Source: Spongiactinospora rosea (GTDB taxonomy: Bacteria > Actinomycetota > Actinomycetes > Streptosporangiales > Streptosporangiaceae). Taken from it: a stretch of 64,000 bases of DNA. Every line of letters begins with the position of its first letter. Position 1 is the stretch's first letter. Positions 44,709-53,740 of this stretch are shown here, one piece after another. Both the position numbers and the translations under genes were made by a program. The notes under the pieces are model-generated. The model searched no databases. It was not told the origin of the DNA and saw only the letters and a program-made list of their open reading frames with translations. The stretch covers positions 186,001 to 250,000 of the forward strand of contig NZ_QMEY01000005.1 in assembly GCF_003315795.1 (NCBI RefSeq), written 5' to 3'.

Positions 44709-44727
44709 CCACCCCCGAACGGGGTGG
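44709..44727 (-). terminator. Hairpin terminator after the DUF5925 gene
   Basis: CCACCCC-CGAAC-GGGGTGG, 7-bp perfect stem, 18 bp beyond the stop codon at 44745. No T-run. Confidence 0.5.
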
Positions 44728-44744
44728 GGATGCGGGTGGGTGGG

Positions 44745-45893
44745 TCAGAGGTAGAGGCCGGTGGATTCCTGGGGGGAGGGGGAGGGCATCGACTGGCCGT
44801 TGCGGAGGGCGTACAGCTCGGCGAGGGTGGCGCCGTCGGGGCCGATGCCCTGGTCGCTGCCGAGCCAGGACGCCGCCTCCTCGCGGGGCAGCGGGCCGAC
44901 CTCGACGCGGGCCAGGCAGCGCCCAGGGCGGACCACGGCCGGGTGCAGCCGGGACAGGTCTTCGTTGGTGGTGATGGCCACGAGCACGTCGCGGCCCTGG
45001 CCGAGCAGGCCGTCGGTCAGGTTGAGCAGGCGCGAGAGCCCCTGCCCGCTCGCCGCCTTGGCGCCCGCCCGGATCAGCTCGTCGCAGTCCTCCAGGACGA
45101 GCAGCCGCCACTTGGTCTCCTCGCCCGAGGGCCCGTCACCCGGCTCGCCGAAGCCGATGGCGACCTCCATCAGGTATCCGGGGTCGTGGAACAGCCGCTC
45201 CGGATCGAGCACGCAGTCGACCTGGCACCAGTCCCGCCACTCGCGGGCCAGGCTGCGCAGCAGCGTGGTCTTGCCGGTGCCCGGCGCGCCGTGCAGCAGG
45301 AGCAGCCGGCCGCTCACGTCGTCGCGGGTGAGCCGCATCAGGCGATCCAGCTGCCCGCCCGCCGCGCGGCTGTAGTTGCCCGCGATCCGCGCCCAGGGCA
45401 TCGCGGTGATCGGCCGCTCCCTGCGCCGCCCCCCGCGCTCGGTACGCCACCAGAAGCCGATCTCCACATGGGCCGCCTCGGGCGCGGGGGCGGCGGCGTC
45501 GCGAACGGTCTCCGCGACCACGCTCGTGGCCAGCTCCTCGCTGACCGCCGAGACGTGGACGGTCGCCGAGCGGTCCTTCCACCTGATCACCCGCAGCGTC
45601 CAGCCCTCGCCCTCGATGAGGCGGGAGTCGCGGCCGTCCTCCTCGTGCGCCGCGCGCACCACACGACCGCCGGACGGCATCAGCGGCGCGTCCGGCAGCA
45701 CGCGCTCCACCGACGCCGAGCGCGACCATGGCTGGGCCCCCGTGGCGAACGGCGACAGGGCGAGCGCGTCGATGACATCGAGCGCCGAGTCGCCGTCATC
45801 CAGCCATACGGTCATCGGCAGGCCGGTGGCCCCCTCCTCCTGTCCGCCTTGCTCGCGTGGTGTGCTGAATCGGACCTCCTTGACGACTGACAT
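44745..45893 (-). CDS. AAA-family ATPase with DUF5925 N-terminal domain
   Basis: 382 residues. The N-terminal DUF5925-type region (about 25-150, LDDGDSALDVIDALALSPFATGAQPW) is followed by an AAA module with Walker A GAPGTGKT, Walker B LLVLEDCDEL, sensor ITTNED and arginine fingers in HPAVVRPGRC. This resembles BCS1/katanin-like AAA remodellers found singly in actinomycetes; no substrate is known. It is monocistronic. Confidence 0.85.
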   Translation of the reverse strand: MSVVKEVRFSTPREQGGQEEGATGLPMTVWLDDGDSALDVIDALALSPFATGAQPWSRSASVERVLPDAPLMPSGGRVVRAAHEEDGRDSRLIEGEGWTLRVIRWKDRSATVHVSAVSEELATSVVAETVRDAAAPAPEAAHVEIGFWWRTERGGRRRERPITAMPWARIAGNYSRAAGGQLDRLMRLTRDDVSGRLLLLHGAPGTGKTTLLRSLAREWRDWCQVDCVLDPERLFHDPGYLMEVAIGFGEPGDGPSGEETKWRLLVLEDCDELIRAGAKAASGQGLSRLLNLTDGLLGQGRDVLVAITTNEDLSRLHPAVVRPGRCLARVEVGPLPREEAASWLGSDQGIGPDGATLAELYALRNGQSMPSPSPQESTGLYL

Positions 45894-46044
45894 GGGTCAA
45901 TGATCCGAGCCGGGCGGCCCCCTGTCGACGGGTTTTCCGAGACCGGTCTTGCCAGGCGGTTCCCCGTTGTTCCTGGTGCCTCCTGGGACGGGAGAGGTCC
46001 GGCGAGTAGATTCGATCTCAGGCGCGTTCCCCACAAGGAGGATC

Positions 46045-46944
46045 ATGGACATCGGGCGTATCGGCGTCTGGCAGCTCTTCGGGCGGGCCCCGCTGCCCGC
46101 CGTACGGCAGGCCGCCGCGGTGATCGAGCGGCTCGGGTACGGCGCGCTTTGGGTCGGCGAGTCGCCGGGCGGCCGGGAGGTGTTCACCTCCGCGGCGCTT
46201 CTGCTCGCCGCCACCGAGACCGTCCCGGTCGCGACCGGCATCGCCAACCTGTGGGCCCGCGACGCCGCCGCCATGGCCGCGGCGGCCGAAGCGCTCGGCG
46301 AGGCCTACCCCGGGCGGTTCCTGCTGGGCATCGGTGTGAGCCACAAGCCCCTCGTCGCCCTCCGCGGCCACGACTACGCGAGCCCTCTGTCCGCCACCGC
46401 CGACTACCTTTCGGCGCTGGAGGCCGCCAGGGAGGGCCTGGAGTTCCATGCCGACCCGCCGGTGCCCACCGTGCTGGCCGCGCTGCGCCCCCGGATGCTG
46501 CAACTGGCCAGGGAGCGTACGGCGGGCGCCCACCCCTATTTCGTGCCCGTCGAGCACACGGCGCTGGCCCGCGAGGCGCTCGGCCCCGGCAGGCTGCTCG
46601 CCCCCGAGCAGGCGGTGGTGCTCGAAACCGACCCGGCCACCGCCAGGGCCACCGCGCGCGCCCACACGTCGGTCTACCTCGGTCTGCCCAACTACGTGAA
46701 CAACCTGCGCGGGCTCGGCTTCGGCGACGACGACTTCGCGGGCGGCGGCAGTGACCGCCTGGTGGACGCGATCGTCGCCTGGGGCGACGCCGAGACCGTG
46801 GCCACCCGCGTCCGGGCGCATCTCGACGCCGGGGCCGACCACGTCGCCGTCCAGGCGCTGTCCGCCGACCTCGGCCAGGTGAGCGCGCAGCTCTCCCAAC
46901 TCGCCCCCGCCCTCGGCCTCACCCCGCGCCCCGCCGGGGGCTGA
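46045..46944 (+). CDS. LLM-class F420-dependent oxidoreductase
   Basis: 299 residues from an ATG with an ideal AAGGAGG site. Luciferase-like TIM barrel: IERLGYGALWVGESPGGREVF, ATGIANLWARDAAAMAAAAEAL, and YPGRFLLGIGVSH. It matches the F420-using MSMEG/TIGR03620-like subgroup. It transfers hydride between F420 and an unknown organic substrate. The next gene, 2 bp later, is another F420/FMN split-barrel enzyme, so they are probably coexpressed. Confidence 0.88.
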   Translation: MDIGRIGVWQLFGRAPLPAVRQAAAVIERLGYGALWVGESPGGREVFTSAALLLAATETVPVATGIANLWARDAAAMAAAAEALGEAYPGRFLLGIGVSHKPLVALRGHDYASPLSATADYLSALEAAREGLEFHADPPVPTVLAALRPRMLQLARERTAGAHPYFVPVEHTALAREALGPGRLLAPEQAVVLETDPATARATARAHTSVYLGLPNYVNNLRGLGFGDDDFAGGGSDRLVDAIVAWGDAETVATRVRAHLDAGADHVAVQALSADLGQVSAQLSQLAPALGLTPRPAGG

Positions 46945-46946
46945 GC

Positions 46947-47348
46947 GTGGACCCGCGGCGCGCCCGTGAGCTGTTCGCCGCGGCCAGGGTGGCGCGGCTG
47001 GCCACGATCCGCACGGACGGCTCGCCGCGCCTGGTCCCCGTGACGTTCGCGGTGCGCGGGGACGTGGTGGTGACCGCCGTCGATCACAAGCCCAAGACCA
47101 CGGCGGCACTGGGCAGGCTGGCCGACATCGAGGCGCGCCCGCGGGTGTCCCTGCTGGCCGACCACTACGACGACGCCGACTGGACACGGCTCTGGTGGGC
47201 GCGCGCCGACGGCCACGCGCGGGTGGCCCGCGACGGCACGCCGGAGACCGGCTGGCTGGTGGAGAAGTACCCGCAGTACCGCGACCGGCCGCCGCGCGGG
47301 CCCGCCGTACTGATCACCGTGGACCGCTGGTCGGGCTGGTCCGGCTGA
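46947..47348 (+). CDS. PPOX-class F420-dependent split-barrel protein (TIGR03668-like)
   Basis: 133 residues from GTG 46947. Split beta-barrel flavin/F420-binding pattern: ARVARLATIRTDGSPRLVPVTFAVRGDVVVTAVDHKPKTT, RLADIEARPRVSLLADHYDDADWTRLWWARADG. These proteins bind deazaflavin F420 or FMN and reduce small molecules. It follows the LLM gene with no room for a promoter. Confidence 0.87.
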   Translation: MDPRRARELFAAARVARLATIRTDGSPRLVPVTFAVRGDVVVTAVDHKPKTTAALGRLADIEARPRVSLLADHYDDADWTRLWWARADGHARVARDGTPETGWLVEKYPQYRDRPPRGPAVLITVDRWSGWSG

Positions 47349-47436
47349 GCCCCCAGGGCCGGTGAAATCGACCGTGCGCCGGTCGGGGTCGGTGAGCGAG
47401 GATCGCAGGGTGACCCGGCAGAAGGGAATCCCGGCC

Positions 47437-48354
47437 ATGTTGGACCTGTTCACCCGGCAGTCCCGCTACAGCGATCCCGGCCCGTACGCGGCGCTGCTCG
47501 ACGGCCTGCCCGCCGACCCGGTGGAACTGTCCGCCGTGGTACGAAACGTCCTCGTGCACTACCGGGCGAGCGGGCTGTCCTTCGTCCCTGGCCGGCTGGC
47601 CGAGATCGACGGCAGGTGGCTGGACCGCATCCTGGCCGCCGACCAGAGCCGCAACCCGGGGCCGCTGACCGTGCCGCGCGCCCCCGAGGACCGGGTGGCG
47701 GGCTGCTGCCGCGACTTCACCCTGCTCATGGTGGCGGCGCTGCGGCACCAGGGGGTCCCGGCGCGCAGCCGGGTGGGGCTGGCGAGCTACCTGATGCCCG
47801 GCTGGAACTGTGACCATGTGGTCGCCGAGTACTGGGACGGGGAACGCTGGGTGCTGCTCGACGCCCAGCTCGAACCGGCGGCCGACCGGCCCTTCGACCC
47901 GGCCGATGTCCCGCGCGGGCTCGGCCCCGGCGAGGAGTGGCGCTTCATGACCGCCGCGCGGGCGTGGACGGCCTTTCGCGCGGGCGAACTGGACGCGGAC
48001 ACCTGCGGCGTGGACCCCTCGCTGCCGATGAGCGGCGAGTGGTTCCTCCGCGACCAGGTCGTCCACGAACTGGCGCACCGCCGCGGCGACGAACTGCTGC
48101 TGTGGGACGCCTGGGGGATGACCGGCCCGGACATGCCGGGCGGCCCCGAGCCGATCGACGAGGTCGCCGCACTGCTGCTGGCCGCCGAGGCGGGCGACAC
48201 GGCCGCCGAGCCGGAACTGGCCCGCCGCTACAGCGCCGACGCCGGGCTGCGCCCGGGCCGCCAGGTGATCTGCCTGTCACCGACGGGCCGGCACGCCGAC
48301 ATCGATCTGGACCGCCGGACCTCCACCCCTCGCCCACCTTCCCCGGCCCCCTGA
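47437..48354 (+). CDS. Transglutaminase-like cysteine protease-fold protein
   Basis: 305 residues from ATG 47437 (AAGGGA upstream). Transglutaminase-core motifs: Cys in AGCCRDFTLLMVAALRHQGVPARSRVG, His in NCDHVVAEYWDGERWVLLDAQ, and the following Asp. It has no signal peptide. Such cytosolic proteins may be amidases, peptidases or transferases; the reaction is unknown. It is convergent with tuf, with a hairpin between. Confidence 0.82.
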   Translation: MLDLFTRQSRYSDPGPYAALLDGLPADPVELSAVVRNVLVHYRASGLSFVPGRLAEIDGRWLDRILAADQSRNPGPLTVPRAPEDRVAGCCRDFTLLMVAALRHQGVPARSRVGLASYLMPGWNCDHVVAEYWDGERWVLLDAQLEPAADRPFDPADVPRGLGPGEEWRFMTAARAWTAFRAGELDADTCGVDPSLPMSGEWFLRDQVVHELAHRRGDELLLWDAWGMTGPDMPGGPEPIDEVAALLLAAEAGDTAAEPELARRYSADAGLRPGRQVICLSPTGRHADIDLDRRTSTPRPPSPAP

Positions 48355-48463
48355 GCCCATCGCCGTCACCCCGATACCTCGGAGACTCCCGAAGACCGCG
48401 GGCACCCGGTGGATCCGGAGCGGTCGGATCCACCGTCAGCGTGGAGGCCGTGAACATCCCGGA

Positions 48464-48495
48464 GCCCCGGAGGCCGTGGGAGGGGCTTCCGGGGC
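48464..48495. terminator. Hairpin terminator between the transglutaminase-like gene and tuf
   Basis: GCCCCGGAGGCC and GGCTTCCGGGGC form a 12-bp stem with one G-U pair and an 8-nt loop. It is 6 bp beyond the tuf stop (minus strand) and about 110 bp beyond the other gene. Confidence 0.65.
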
Positions 48496-48501
48496 GTTGG
48501 G

Positions 48502-49674
48502 TCACACGAGGGGGGTGAGTACGGTGCCGGCGGCGACCGTGAGGCCGCCCTCGCGTACGGCGAAGCCGAGGCCTGTCTCCAGGGCCACGGGCTTGCCGAG
48601 GTCGACGATGGCCTCGATCGTGTCGCCGGGCAGGGCGGAGGTGGCCGTGTCGAGTTCGACACGGCCGGGGACGTCGGTCGTGCGCAGGTAGAACTGCGGG
48701 CGGTAGCCGGTCGCGATCGGGGTGCTACGGCCGCCCTCGGCGGTCGTCAGGAGGTAGATCCTGGCCCTGAACCGGCTGTACGCGCGCAGCGAGCCCGGCG
48801 CGGCGAGCACCTGACCCCGGCGTACCTGCTCCCTGCGCACACCGCGCAGCAGCACGGCCGCGTTGTCGCCCGCCTCGCCGTGCTCCATCGTCTTGCCGAA
48901 CGTCTCCACCCCGGTCACCACCGCGGTGAAGCCGCCGCCCAGGCCGACCGCCTCGACGGTGTCGCCCACCCGGACCGTGCCGCGCTCGATGGCGCCGGTC
49001 ACCACCGTGCCGCGCCCGGTGACGGTGAGCACGTTCTCCACCGGCAGCAGGAACGGCGCGTCGGTGTAGCGCACCGGCACCGGTACGTGCTCGTCCACCG
49101 CGCGCAGCAGCGACTCGATCGAGGCCGTCCACTCCGGGTCACCGGCCAGCGCCCGCAGCCCGGAGACCCGGACCATGGGCACGTCGTGGTAGCCCTGCTC
49201 GGCCAGCAGCTCGGCCAGCTCCAGCTCGACGAGGTCGAGCAGCTCAGGGTCGGCCCCGTCGGCCTTGTTGAGCGCGACCACGACGTGCTCGACGCCGACC
49301 CTGCGCGCGAGCAGCACGTGCTCGCGGGTCTGCGGCATGATCCCGTCCTGCCCGGACACGACCAGGATCGCCCCGTCGAGCTGCGCGGCCCCCGTGATCA
49401 TGTTCTTCACGTAGTCGGCGTGGCCGGGCATGTCCACATGGGCGTAGTGCCGGTCGGCCGTCTCGTACTCGACGTGGGAGATGTTGATGGTGATGCCCCG
49501 AACCGCCTCCTCCGGCGTGCGGTCGATCCGCTCGAACGGCACGTACTTCGCCCCGCCGCGCTCGGCGAGCACCTTCGTGATCGCCGCGGTCAGCGTCGTC
49601 TTACCGTGGTCCACGTGCCCCATCGTGCCGATGTTGAGGTGCGGCTTGGTGCGCGTGTAGGCCCGCTTGGCCAT
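48502..49674 (-). CDS. tuf: Stand-alone EF-Tu paralogue (EF-Tu3 type)
   Basis: 390 residues from ATG 49674 (AAGGAAGG upstream). All GTPase motifs: [19 protein letters not shown] (normally DCPGH), NKAD and SGLRAL, plus domains II and III. It is not next to rpsL, rpsG or fusA, so it is a secondary tuf gene like tuf3 of Streptomyces rather than the housekeeping copy. In E. coli numbering it differs at drug-contact positions: Q124 is Arg, R230 is Ala and G275 is Ala ([11 protein letters not shown] versus AGENVGVLLRG). G275A is a known E. coli GE2270A-resistance change. It should deliver aminoacyl-tRNA when the main EF-Tu is inhibited or during stress. Confidence 0.93.
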   Translation of the reverse strand: MAKRAYTRTKPHLNIGTMGHVDHGKTTLTAAITKVLAERGGAKYVPFERIDRTPEEAVRGITINISHVEYETADRHYAHVDMPGHADYVKNMITGAAQLDGAILVVSGQDGIMPQTREHVLLARRVGVEHVVVALNKADGADPELLDLVELELAELLAEQGYHDVPMVRVSGLRALAGDPEWTASIESLLRAVDEHVPVPVRYTDAPFLLPVENVLTVTGRGTVVTGAIERGTVRVGDTVEAVGLGGGFTAVVTGVETFGKTMEHGEAGDNAAVLLRGVRREQVRRGQVLAAPGSLRAYSRFRARIYLLTTAEGGRSTPIATGYRPQFYLRTTDVPGRVELDTATSALPGDTIEAIVDLGKPVALETGLGFAVREGGLTVAAGTVLTPLV

Positions 49675-49729
49675 GATCCTTCCTTCGATGCCCGGTGGTG
49701 CCATGAGATGGCGACCCGCACGCTCGCTC

Positions 49730-49772
49730 GACCCTTCCCCGCCGGGTCACCCAGGACGACCGGGAAAGGGTC
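49730..49772 (-). promoter_or_regulatory. Strong stem-loop in the tuf upstream region
   Basis: Arms GACCCTTTCCCGG and GCGGGGAAGGGTC pair over 12 bp with one G-U, loop about 17 nt, ending 56 bp before the tuf ATG. It could be an attenuator of tuf or the terminator of an upstream small transcript. Confidence 0.5.
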
Positions 49773-49929
49773 AGCGCTCGACGCCGCCGGGAAGCGCCGC
49801 GGCGCAGGGCATCGGGGCACGCGCCGGCGCGCCCGCGGATGCGGGCGTCGTCGGGAACAGCGCGTGCCGGAACATGCCGCCCATCGTCCGGTACGCCGGC
49901 CTGCCGGGGCAACCGGTTTTCCGGCGCGG

Positions 49930-49960
49930 TTGACCTCGACCTGACTTGAGGTTGCATCGT
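49930..49960 (+). promoter_or_regulatory. MerR/SoxR-type promoter of the MDR gene
   Basis: -35 TTGACC (49930-49935) and a 19-bp spacer holding the dyad ACCTCGACCTGACTTGAGGT (49933-49952), then a weak -10 (CATCGT). The right half equals the SoxR-box half CTTGAGG; the left half is degenerate. Overlong spacers with central dyads are the MerR-family hallmark. No merR or soxR gene is in the window. Confidence 0.5.
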
Positions 49961-49994
49961 GGGTTCTCGATAACGACAAAAGGGGTGGAAAGAC

Positions 49995-50981
49995 ATGCAG
50001 GCGATCCGGCTGCACGCATTCGGACCGGCGGACAACCTGATCTATGAGGAGGCCGCGGACCCGGTGCCCGGCCCTGGCCAGGTGAGGATCGCGGTCCGGG
50101 CCGCCGGGGTGCACCTGGTGGACACGATGATCCGGGCGGGTACCGTCGGCGGGCCGTTCGCCGAGCCCGAACTGCCGACCATCCCGGGCCGGGAGGTCGC
50201 CGGGGTCGTGGACGCGCTCGGTGAGGGCGTGGAGGAGTCCTGGCTCGGCCGTCGCGTCGTGGCCCACCTGGGCCTGGTCCCCGGCGGGTACGCGGAACTC
50301 GCGGTACGCGACGTGGCCGCCGTCCACGAGGTGCCGGACGGCGTGGACTTCGGCGAGGCGGTGGCCATGATCGGCACCGGGCGCACCACCATGGGCATCT
50401 TGGAGGTGGCCGGTCTGGTCGAGGGCGACGTCGCCGTGGTGACGGCCGCCGCGGGCGGCATCGGCGCCCTGCTGGTCCAGGCGGGCCGTAACGCGGGCGC
50501 GACCGTCGTGGCCCTCGCCGGCGGCCCCGCCAAGGTGGCCAAGGCCCGCGAACTGGGCGCGGACCACGCCTTCGACTACACCCGGCCCGGCTGGCAGGAC
50601 ACCGTACGGCAGGCCCTCGCCGGTCTCACGGCGACCGTGGCCCTGGACGGCGTCGGCGGCGAGGCCGGGCGGTTCGCGATGGACCTGCTCCGCCCCGGCG
50701 GCAGGCTGTTGCTGTTCGGCTCGTCCGACGTGGCGGGCGGCCAGGTCGAGATCACCACGGATCTCCTCTACGAGCGCGGCCTGACCGTCGCGGTCCCGTT
50801 CGGCCCGCGGCTGATGAAGCGTCCCGGCGGCATCCGGGAACTGGAGGAGTGGGCGCTTTCCGCCGCCGGGTCCGGCGCGCTGCGGCCGATCGTGCACGAG
50901 TTCCCCCTGAAGGACGCCGCGCAGGCGCACGCCGCCCTGGAGAACCGCCAGACCATGGGCAAGGTCGTGCTGGTCCCCTGA
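49995..50981 (+). CDS. Zinc-type MDR quinone oxidoreductase-like protein
   Basis: 328 residues (AAAGGGG upstream). Medium-chain dehydrogenase/reductase of the quinone-reductase branch: RLHAFGPADNLIYEEAADPVPGPGQVRI, TIPGREVAGVV, NADPH site VVTAAAGGIGALLVQAGRNAGATVVALAG. It has no zinc-ligand cysteines, so it is the zinc-free QOR type. Probably reduces quinones or enones with NADPH; the redox-responsive-looking promoter fits. Confidence 0.88.
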   Translation: MQAIRLHAFGPADNLIYEEAADPVPGPGQVRIAVRAAGVHLVDTMIRAGTVGGPFAEPELPTIPGREVAGVVDALGEGVEESWLGRRVVAHLGLVPGGYAELAVRDVAAVHEVPDGVDFGEAVAMIGTGRTTMGILEVAGLVEGDVAVVTAAAGGIGALLVQAGRNAGATVVALAGGPAKVAKARELGADHAFDYTRPGWQDTVRQALAGLTATVALDGVGGEAGRFAMDLLRPGGRLLLFGSSDVAGGQVEITTDLLYERGLTVAVPFGPRLMKRPGGIRELEEWALSAAGSGALRPIVHEFPLKDAAQAHAALENRQTMGKVVLVP

Positions 50982-51099
50982 GCGAACGCGGGCCTCAGGG
51001 CCGCATGACGACAGTGATCGTCAGAGGGTGTCAGAGCATCTGTCAACGGGTGCTAGCGTGCTCACAGCCCCAGACCCAGCAGGATCTCGTGAGACGCGA

Positions 51100-52383
51100 A
51101 TGACCCCTCCCCTCGCCGGACGGCCCGCCCGTTCCAGGATCGCGGCGGCCGGCCTGATCGGCACCGCGATCGAGTTCTACGACTTCTACATCTACGGCAC
51201 GGCCGCCGCGCTGGTGCTGAACACCGCCTTCTTCCCGCAGCTCGACCCACTGGCGGGCACGCTGGCGGCGTTCTCCACCTTCGCGGTGGCCTTCCTGTCC
51301 CGGCCGCTCGGCTCGGCGATCTTCGGGCACTGGGGCGACCGGATCGGGCGCAAGTCCATGCTGGTCGTCTCGCTGCTGCTGATGGGCCTTTCCACGGTGG
51401 CGATCGGCCTGCTGCCCGGCTACGCGGCGATCGGCGTGGCCGCGCCCACCCTGCTGGTGCTGCTGCGCTTCCTGCAGGGCGTCGGGCTGGGCGGGGAGTG
51501 GGGCGGCGCGGCGCTGCTGGCCACCGAGCACGCCCCGCCCGGCAAACGCGGCCTGTACGCGATGTTCCCGCAGCTCGGCCCGCCGATCGGGTTCATCGCC
51601 GCCAACGGCCTGTTCCTCGTCCTCGGCGCGACGCTGACCGATGGCGAGTTCGCCGGGTGGGGCTGGCGGCTGCCGTTCGTGGCCAGCCTGCTGCTGGTCC
51701 TCATCGGCCTGTACGTCCGGCTCAAGATCTCCGAGACGCCCGTCTTCCAGGCCGCGATGGACGAGCGGAGGATCGCCCGCGTGCCGTTCGCCGGGCTGAT
51801 CCGCCACCAGTGGCGGCGGGTCCTGCTCGGCGCGGGCGCGATGGTGATCTCCTACACGCTCTTCTACACCGCCACCACCTACTGCCTGTCGTACGCGACC
51901 GGCACGCTCGGCATCCCGCGCACCACGATGCTCGCGCTGACCATGCTGGGCGTGGTCTTCATGGCCGCCGGGACGATCGTCTCCTCGGCGCTGTCGGACC
52001 GGCTGGGGCGGCGGCGGGTGCTCATCTGCGCCGCGGGCGCCTCGGTGGTGTGGGGGCTGGTGATGTTCCCGCTGATGGAGACCCGTTCTGTGGTCCTGGT
52101 GGGGGTGGCGCTGGCCGGTGCGCTCGGGCTGATGGGCCTGGCGTTCGGGCCGATGGGCGCGTTCCTGCCGGAGCTGTTCCGTACCGAGTTCCGCTACAGC
52201 GGCGCGTCCGTCTCCTACAGCCTCGGCGGCGTGCTCGGCGGGGCGGTGCCGCCGCTGGTCGCGACCGTCATGCAGCGGGGCGGCCTCGGCACCACCGGCA
52301 TCGGCATCTACGTGGCCGTGATGGCCGCGCTCAGCCTGGCCTGCGTGCTGGCGCTTCCGGAGACCCTCGACCGCGACCTCTGA
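51100..52383 (+). CDS. MHS-family MFS transporter
   Basis: 427 residues, 12 helices. Metabolite:H+ symporter signatures: GTAIEFYDFYIYGTAAALV in helix 1, RPLGSAIFGHWGDRIGRKSMLV, and RFLQGVGLGGEWGGAALLATEHAP, with LPELFRTEFRYSGASVSY in the second half. Relatives move shikimate, proline/betaine, alpha-ketoglutarate or citrate. The start ATG 51100 has only a weak ribosome-binding site; GTG 51028 is less likely. Confidence 0.9.
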   Translation: MTPPLAGRPARSRIAAAGLIGTAIEFYDFYIYGTAAALVLNTAFFPQLDPLAGTLAAFSTFAVAFLSRPLGSAIFGHWGDRIGRKSMLVVSLLLMGLSTVAIGLLPGYAAIGVAAPTLLVLLRFLQGVGLGGEWGGAALLATEHAPPGKRGLYAMFPQLGPPIGFIAANGLFLVLGATLTDGEFAGWGWRLPFVASLLLVLIGLYVRLKISETPVFQAAMDERRIARVPFAGLIRHQWRRVLLGAGAMVISYTLFYTATTYCLSYATGTLGIPRTTMLALTMLGVVFMAAGTIVSSALSDRLGRRRVLICAAGASVVWGLVMFPLMETRSVVLVGVALAGALGLMGLAFGPMGAFLPELFRTEFRYSGASVSYSLGGVLGGAVPPLVATVMQRGGLGTTGIGIYVAVMAALSLACVLALPETLDRDL

Positions 52384-52394
52384 GCGGCCTGATC

Positions 52395-52682
52395 TCAGCC
52401 GGACCTTCGGGGGAGGCGGAAGACGGGATGGCCGGTGGGCGGCACGTCGGCGTCCAGCGAACGATCGCTCAGCAGTTCGGCGGCCGCGGGGTCGAGGAAG
52501 ACCCGGGCCCGCGACTTCTCGATCACCTGGTCACCCGGGCGGGGCGCGCTGGCCAGGGACAGCTCCAGGGAGGCGTCATCGCCCGATTTCAGGGTGATGC
52601 GCAGCCCGGCGTCCGCGGGCAGGTCCTCGCCGACCATCAGGTCCCGTATCGCGGTCACGGCCGTGTCGGTCAGTGCAAGCAC
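52395..52682 (-). CDS. HesB/IscA-like domain protein without cysteines
   Basis: 95 residues with the HesB-type pattern LTDTAVTAIRDLMVGEDLPADAGLRITLKSG...GDQVIEKSRARVFLDPAAAELLSDRSLD. True A-type Fe-S carriers have three conserved Cys; none is present, so cluster binding is unlikely. Similar Cys-less proteins are often labelled adhesin or Fe-S assembly in databases. Function unknown. Confidence 0.75.
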   Translation of the reverse strand: MLALTDTAVTAIRDLMVGEDLPADAGLRITLKSGDDASLELSLASAPRPGDQVIEKSRARVFLDPAAAELLSDRSLDADVPPTGHPVFRLPRRSG

Positions 52683-52819
52683 GGCATGCCCCTCCTCTCC
52701 GATCCTGCGGTCCGGCTTTCCGCACGGGCAGGGGTCAAACCCAAGTGGCGGCCAAAAACCGGGGGCGAGGGCGGATAGGGCGGGCCCTCCCGGGTACGCG
52801 GCCCTACGGAGGGGATCAC

Positions 52820-53080
52820 ATGACCGAACAGGGACACGCCGGGGTGGAGGAACTACAGCGGGTCCTCGACGAGGTCTTCCACGACCACGACCGGGTGACG
52901 CGCCGCGAGGTGTACGGCAGGGCGTCGGAGCACCTTGGGGTGCCCGCCGCCATCCTGGCCCACCTCAACGAACTTCCGATGGGCCCCTACACGCGCCCGG
53001 AGCTGACCGAGGCGATCAACGACGTCATCAGGGGCCGCGGCGAGCAGGAGGCGCTCGGCCTGCTCACGATGCCCCGTTGA
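52820..53080 (+). CDS. DUF2795-like small protein
   Basis: 86 residues from ATG 52820 (GGAGGGG upstream). Helical pattern typical of DUF2795 (REVYGRASEHLGVPAAILAHLNELPMGPYTRPELTEAIN). No function is known for the family. The 3' end overlaps the convergent gene by 17 bp. Confidence 0.65.
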   Translation: MTEQGHAGVEELQRVLDEVFHDHDRVTRREVYGRASEHLGVPAAILAHLNELPMGPYTRPELTEAINDVIRGRGEQEALGLLTMPR

Positions 53081-53630
53081 GCGGCGGCGGCACCCGCCGC
53101 CACAGCGGATCGCGGTACAGGACGACCTCCGTGCCGTGCAGCAACTCGTCGGGGGCCGAGGCCAGCGCGATCTCGCCGTCCTCGGCGAGCCGCTGGAGCA
53201 GGTCGCGCACCCGCGGGCCGACCGGCAGCCGGCCCGGGGGCAGGCCGAGCAGCGCCCGTACCTCGTCGGCCGCCCGCGACAGCGCGAACGGCTCGGGCAG
53301 GCCGCGCACCACCCGGCGCAGCAGACCGATCGTGATCACCTGTTCGGCCTCGCCGTAGGCGGCCTGCCAGACGAGCTGCGGGCCGCGCCTGCCGGTGCTC
53401 GCGCACGCCGTGCAGGGGCGCGCGAAGCCGGGCACCACCACCTCCTCGGCGGCGCCCAGGCACGTGGAGCACATGTCGTTCTCCATCGCGTGCAGCTCGG
53501 CGTTCACCCGGCGGTCCAGCGGCAGCCCGCAGTCGCAGCGGTAACCGCGGAACCCGCCGCCGACCAGGGCGTCCGGATCGGCGTCGGCGGGGATCTCGTC
53601 CCAGGTCACGGTGATCGTGTGCTTGGCCAT
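53064..53630 (-). CDS. Uncharacterised protein with zinc-finger-like Cys pairs
   Basis: 188 residues. Cys pairs at about 32/34 (CDC), 54/57 (CSTC) and 73/76 (CTAC) suggest a zinc-ribbon or DnaJ-like cysteine region. A helical C-terminal part follows with LSRAADEVRALLGLPPGRLPVGPRVRDLLQRLAEDGEI, like a winged helix. Not recognised. It may be a small nucleic-acid or protein-binding factor. Confidence 0.6.
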   Translation of the reverse strand: MAKHTITVTWDEIPADADPDALVGGGFRGYRCDCGLPLDRRVNAELHAMENDMCSTCLGAAEEVVVPGFARPCTACASTGRRGPQLVWQAAYGEAEQVITIGLLRRVVRGLPEPFALSRAADEVRALLGLPPGRLPVGPRVRDLLQRLAEDGEIALASAPDELLHGTEVVLYRDPLWRRVPPPLNGAS

Positions 53631-53740
53631 CGTTCGCCACCTTAACCGACGGCCTGGATCGTGGGCAGAGTGCGGAATGGATGCACACGCCGGTATGTTT
53701 CCCCCCGATCGAGGAACCCCCGAATCGCAAGGAGGCAGCG

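Larger units (their letters stand above)
49675..49994. other. Divergent control region between tuf and the MDR gene
   Basis: 320 bp. Toward tuf it contains a strong stem-loop (49730-49772) and a doubtful 37-codon minus-strand frame (about 49774-49884). Toward the MDR gene it contains a MerR-type promoter (49930-49960). No recognisable gene product. Confidence 0.5.

Noticed and set aside
49774..49884. 37-codon minus-strand ORF upstream of tuf
   Set aside because: No ribosome-binding site or conserved pattern that I can see; kept only as a possibility in the intergenic note.
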